The notes beneath the pieces were generated by a model, which saw nothing but the letters and a program-made list of their open reading frames with translations, made no database searches and had not been told where the DNA came from. From Bacteroidota bacterium (GTDB lineage: Bacteria; Bacteroidota; Bacteroidia; Cytophagales; Cyclobacteriaceae), in NCBI GenBank assembly GCA_023417785.1, contig JAEZEH010000026.1, forward strand, positions 1 to 32,959: a stretch of 32,959 nt of DNA, in the 5' to 3' direction. The position numbers and the translations under genes are program-made. Positions 30,504 to 32,959 of the stretch are shown here, piece after piece (the stretch's first letter is position 1; each line of letters opens with the position of its first letter).

Positions 30504-31532
30504 CTATTTAGCTTTTGAAGAAGTGGAATCGCGAATGATCAGGTTGGTTTTGAGAATAATCGTATCGACGGGAGATTTCTTTTTTGATATCTGTATTTTC
30601 TTGAACAATGTTTCAATGGATGTCTGGGCAATTTCTTCGATCGGTTGCGCAACGACCGTTATTCCCGGCTCATGAATGCGGAAAAGATCGTGGTCATCAA
30701 AACTCACGATCGCAAGGTCTTTTGGAATTGAGAGTTTCAGCATCTTGATGGCTTCCAGTCCGCTGATCCCCAGATAGTTTGTTCCGAATATAACCGCATC
30801 GAAGCCGGAATTCTCCTCCAGAATGGTGCGAATGTCATTTGCATAATCCTGGTAGCGGACCTTGAAAGGCAGCGTATGCACGTGGGAGACAAGCCCATGA
30901 TCTTTAATAGCTTTCTGGTAGCCAATCACGCGTTCCTCCCTTTCGGGCTTATCAAACGCGAGTGTTATCAATGCAATTTTCTCGTAGCCGCGCTCAACAA
31001 GATGGGTCACGGCGTCATACAACCCCTGCACATTGTCTACTTTAATTACGTCGGCTGCCTTGTTCCGAAACTTTCTATCGAAAAGCACGACATTCATCCC
31101 GCGATCGACCATTTCAGCAATATCGGATTCCATACCCATCGTTGGTGCTATAATACAACCATCGACGCGAAGTGCGCCGAACATTTTCAGAAACTCTTTT
31201 CCACGCGTCGGGTCGTTTTCTGTACTGCAGTAGACAACCTTGTATCCATTGGCATAAATCTTCGCCTCGATTAGCTTGGCAATGCTGCTAAAAAACGGGT
31301 TTGAAATATCTTCGACCATCAAACCGATAAGGTTGGTTCGGCCGGTACGAAGACTTTTTGCAAATGGATTCGCCTGATACCCAAGCTTTATAGCTGCCTT
31401 TTCAACCTTTTTTACCAACGCGTCACTGATCCGTTTCTCCTTGGCTTTTCCATTCATGATGAATGATACCGTGGTCTTGGAAATTTTCAGGCGCTCTGCA
31501 AGTTCGCTTATCGAAGGCTTATTTTTTCTCAT
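30504..31532 (-). CDS. LacI-family transcriptional regulator
   Basis: This 342-aa protein has an N-terminal LacI helix-turn-helix (about 8-28, ISELAERLKISKTTVSFIMN), a hinge region (GYQANPFAKSLRTGRT, about 51-66) and a periplasmic-binding-protein-like sensor domain (LIGLMVEDISNPFFSS onward; VDGCIIAPT; VVLFDRKF; IAIVSFDDHDLF-like core). The ATG at 31532 places the HTH at the standard distance; the frame extends to 31589 but only adds 19 non-conserved residues and would run through the leader hairpin. It should bind a sugar or sugar-phosphate and control the mannan locus next door, and perhaps itself. It lies between the kinase gene (136 bp) and the uptake operon (356 bp). Confidence 0.93.
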   Translation of the reverse strand: MRKNKPSISELAERLKISKTTVSFIMNGKAKEKRISDALVKKVEKAAIKLGYQANPFAKSLRTGRTNLIGLMVEDISNPFFSSIAKLIEAKIYANGYKVVYCSTENDPTRGKEFLKMFGALRVDGCIIAPTMGMESDIAEMVDRGMNVVLFDRKFRNKAADVIKVDNVQGLYDAVTHLVERGYEKIALITLAFDKPEREERVIGYQKAIKDHGLVSHVHTLPFKVRYQDYANDIRTILEENSGFDAVIFGTNYLGISGLEAIKMLKLSIPKDLAIVSFDDHDLFRIHEPGITVVAQPIEEIAQTSIETLFKKIQISKKKSPVDTIILKTNLIIRDSTSSKAK

Positions 31533-31543
31533 CTTTAGAATAT

Positions 31544-31584
31544 GAATAGAAAGTTCAGAGACGCCCCCTGGCGGACTTCTATTC
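31544..31584 (-). promoter_or_regulatory. Leader hairpin just before the LacI start codon
   Basis: GAATAGAA (31544-31551) and TTCTATTC (31577-31584) are perfect 8-bp arms. With one bulged A the stem extends through GTTC/GGAC (one G-U pair) toward a small GCC/GGC helix. In the mRNA it ends 11 bases before the ATG at 31532, close enough to affect ribosome access. As DNA it could be an autoregulatory operator. Confidence 0.6.
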
Positions 31585-31599
31585 ACCAACTAAATTATC

Positions 31600-31607
31600 A
31601 AAAAATA
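31600..31607 (-). promoter_or_regulatory. Weak -7 element for the LacI gene
   Basis: TATTTTTT on the minus strand matches TAnnTTTG in 7 of 8 positions, followed directly by G. No matching -33 element was found. Transcription from here would begin near 31593 and include the whole leader hairpin. Confidence 0.3.
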
Positions 31608-31668
31608 TCTGAGAAAGTAAAATGACTGTCCCCTTCGCTATTTCACGTTGCATATCCTGATTCTGTAG

Positions 31669-32799
31669 TCAGGCATCCATCACGTGTGGCTGCGCAAGTG
31701 TATTAAGTCTTTCCATCGCCACGGCATAAGCACCAATCGAAATCGCTTTACTCGTGCTTATTCTGGATTTCATGATTCCGATTCGTTTTTCGCTCGTATA
31801 CGGAACTGATCGGTTAGAAAATGGAACCGGTATTTGTCTGCTTTCGTATTTAAAGAATTCGTCAAAGGATTTTTCATTTTCCAAATCATAGACCCGCGAA
31901 ACCAGTCTCGGTATTTCATTCCCGTCAAGGTTCCTGATAGTACCATTCATATGCGAAACGATCTCATCAATCATCAATGCGTAAGCTCCTGCCATCCCCC
32001 CTCCTATTACTACAATTCCATCAATAAGGGTCACCGCGTTACACAGTGATTCCGCGATTACTTTGGCCATTTCCCTGAACGCACAAATAGCTGCGTCACG
32101 ATCTCCCGGACGCACTCCTATCGCTATTTCGCTGATTTCTTTTGGTGTTGGAAGCCGATCTGAAAGAGTTGTTTTTGCTGCATAGGCAAGCTGGAGGGCT
32201 CTGCTGCCAACACTCGCTTCTGCAAACATCGTTGGATCAATGACGCTTCGCGTAAGCCATATTTCACCCCCCGATGAATTATCGCCATCGCACAGGGAAT
32301 TATTGACGACGATTCCCGCACCGAATCCTGTTCCAAGCGTAATCCCGATCAAATTGTTATACCGCTTCGGAATACTTCGTTTTTGCAGATGGTTGTTTAT
32401 GAAGGGCAACGCGCCGGCAATTGTTTGTCCATATGCAAAGAGGTTGCCATCGTTGCCGATAAACGTCGGAAGTTTGAAATAGTCCTCGAGCATTGGACCC
32501 AGGGCTACTCCTTCTTCAGTGAATGCGGGTAAATTCGGGAGTTCGCCGATGATACCTGCCCTGTAATCAGCAGGTCCCGGAAAAGCGAAGCTGATTGCAA
32601 CAGGAGTTTCTGACAAAATCTCAGCGACTTTCGAGAAACCCTCAAGGATTGTTTTGAGACACTTTTGAAGATCATTAGGATAAGATCTCAATGTTACTGG
32701 TTCGATGATCTCCTCTCCACCCCTGATTGCCGAAAACACCAGGTTTGTTCCACCCGCATCCAGTGTCATAACGGTTCGCTTATCCGCAAAAATATCCAT
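31669..32799 (-). CDS. ROK-family sugar kinase
   Basis: This 376-aa protein has the ROK phosphate-binding motif LDAGGTN (13-19), the catalytic Asp in FIGNDGNLFAYG (D117), the second glycine motif GITLGTGFGAGIV (about 152-164) and the adenosine-side IVVIGGGMAG. It should phosphorylate a hexose, plausibly mannose or glucose, in the cytoplasm. The usual ROK zinc site is absent: GGEIGH is GGEIWL, and no CxCGxxGC follows. The ATG at 32799 is preferred because the longer frame to 32865 would overlap the preceding gene by 32 bases. It is probably co-transcribed with that gene, 34 bp upstream. The C-terminal region around 300-350 is longer than in many ROK kinases. Confidence 0.88.
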   Translation of the reverse strand: MDIFADKRTVMTLDAGGTNLVFSAIRGGEEIIEPVTLRSYPNDLQKCLKTILEGFSKVAEILSETPVAISFAFPGPADYRAGIIGELPNLPAFTEEGVALGPMLEDYFKLPTFIGNDGNLFAYGQTIAGALPFINNHLQKRSIPKRYNNLIGITLGTGFGAGIVVNNSLCDGDNSSGGEIWLTRSVIDPTMFAEASVGSRALQLAYAAKTTLSDRLPTPKEISEIAIGVRPGDRDAAICAFREMAKVIAESLCNAVTLIDGIVVIGGGMAGAYALMIDEIVSHMNGTIRNLDGNEIPRLVSRVYDLENEKSFDEFFKYESRQIPVPFSNRSVPYTSEKRIGIMKSRISTSKAISIGAYAVAMERLNTLAQPHVMDA

Positions 32800-32833
32800 A
32801 GCTGTTATGTATAACTCTGAACCCGCTGCAGTA

Positions 32834-32959
32834 TCATCGACCGAAGTCGTCTTGTACCCTGACAATGTCGTTTTCGTCAGATGGCATGTCGGCTACGGTG
32901 TGTTGCCAGATTTCAGCAACCACACCCCAATCATCAGTACCGATAAGTCGATGCCGTTG
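32834..32959 (-). CDS. C-terminal end of an unidentified protein (start outside window)
   Basis: On the minus strand a frame open at the window edge codes 41 residues and ends with TGA at 32836-32834. It is hydrophilic, with an acidic C-terminus (PSDENDIVRVQDDFGR) and a WGVVAEIWQHT stretch. It stops 34 bp before the kinase ATG, a normal operon distance. I could not assign a family. Another frame is also open from the edge but stops at 32893, after 21 residues, so this reading is favoured but not certain. Confidence 0.5.
   Translation of the reverse strand, partial: QRHRLIGTDDWGVVAEIWQHTVADMPSDENDIVRVQDDFGR

Overview
The window looks like chromosomal DNA of a free-living Bacteroidota, most likely Cytophagales-type. 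The evidence is a SusC/SusD pair, DUF3823, DUF4965 and GH92/GH125/GH76 proteins, lipoproteins with acidic residues after the lipid cysteine, weak or absent Shine-Dalgarno sequences, and promoter elements of the TTTG / TAnnTTTG type. No rRNA, tRNA, insertion sequence, phage or CRISPR array was seen. The genus cannot be fixed from sequence reading alone.

Region A (1-5406) is a set of accessory and housekeeping genes. It holds the 3' end of a sensor histidine kinase (probably the tail of a CheB/CheR-PAS-kinase fusion). Two single-domain response regulators converge on it and overlap its end. Next comes a 640-bp non-coding stretch with several hairpins and five tandem 11-bp repeats, then a Bacteroidota-only basic protein of unknown function. 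After that are a DUF1905/YdeI protein with an RBBP9-like hydrolase in one operon, and a thioredoxin-reductase-like flavoprotein whose promoter carries a perfect 23-bp palindrome.

Region B (5407-10926) has a P-type Ca2+-like ATPase with a readable promoter. Divergent from it is a large membrane-anchored regulator with a periplasmic lectin-like and Kelch part, one membrane segment, and a cytoplasmic SARP-type DNA-binding part. That regulator ends tail-to-tail against the mannan cluster.

Region C (10937-32959, all minus strand) is a polysaccharide utilization locus for an alpha-mannan. In transcription order: a fragment of an unknown gene, a ROK sugar kinase, a LacI regulator, a 356-bp regulatory gap, a surface lipoprotein with duplicated modules, GH76 endo-alpha-1,6-mannanase, SusC, SusD, DUF3823, a likely terminator, an unassigned GH42-like hydrolase, GH92, a glutaminase-like DUF4965 protein, GH43 and GH125.

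Inferred working model: the surface lipoprotein, SusD and DUF3823 bind the mannan, and GH76 cuts the alpha-1,6 backbone outside. SusC imports the oligosaccharides. GH92 removes alpha-1,2 branches, GH43 possibly removes a pentose or galactofuranose decoration, and GH125 finishes the alpha-1,6 chain in the periplasm. The ROK kinase would phosphorylate the free sugar. LacI and perhaps the Kelch-SARP protein control the system. The least explained parts are the Kelch-SARP regulator, the GH42-like enzyme, the module-duplicated lipoprotein, the DUF4965 protein and several regulatory RNA/DNA structures.
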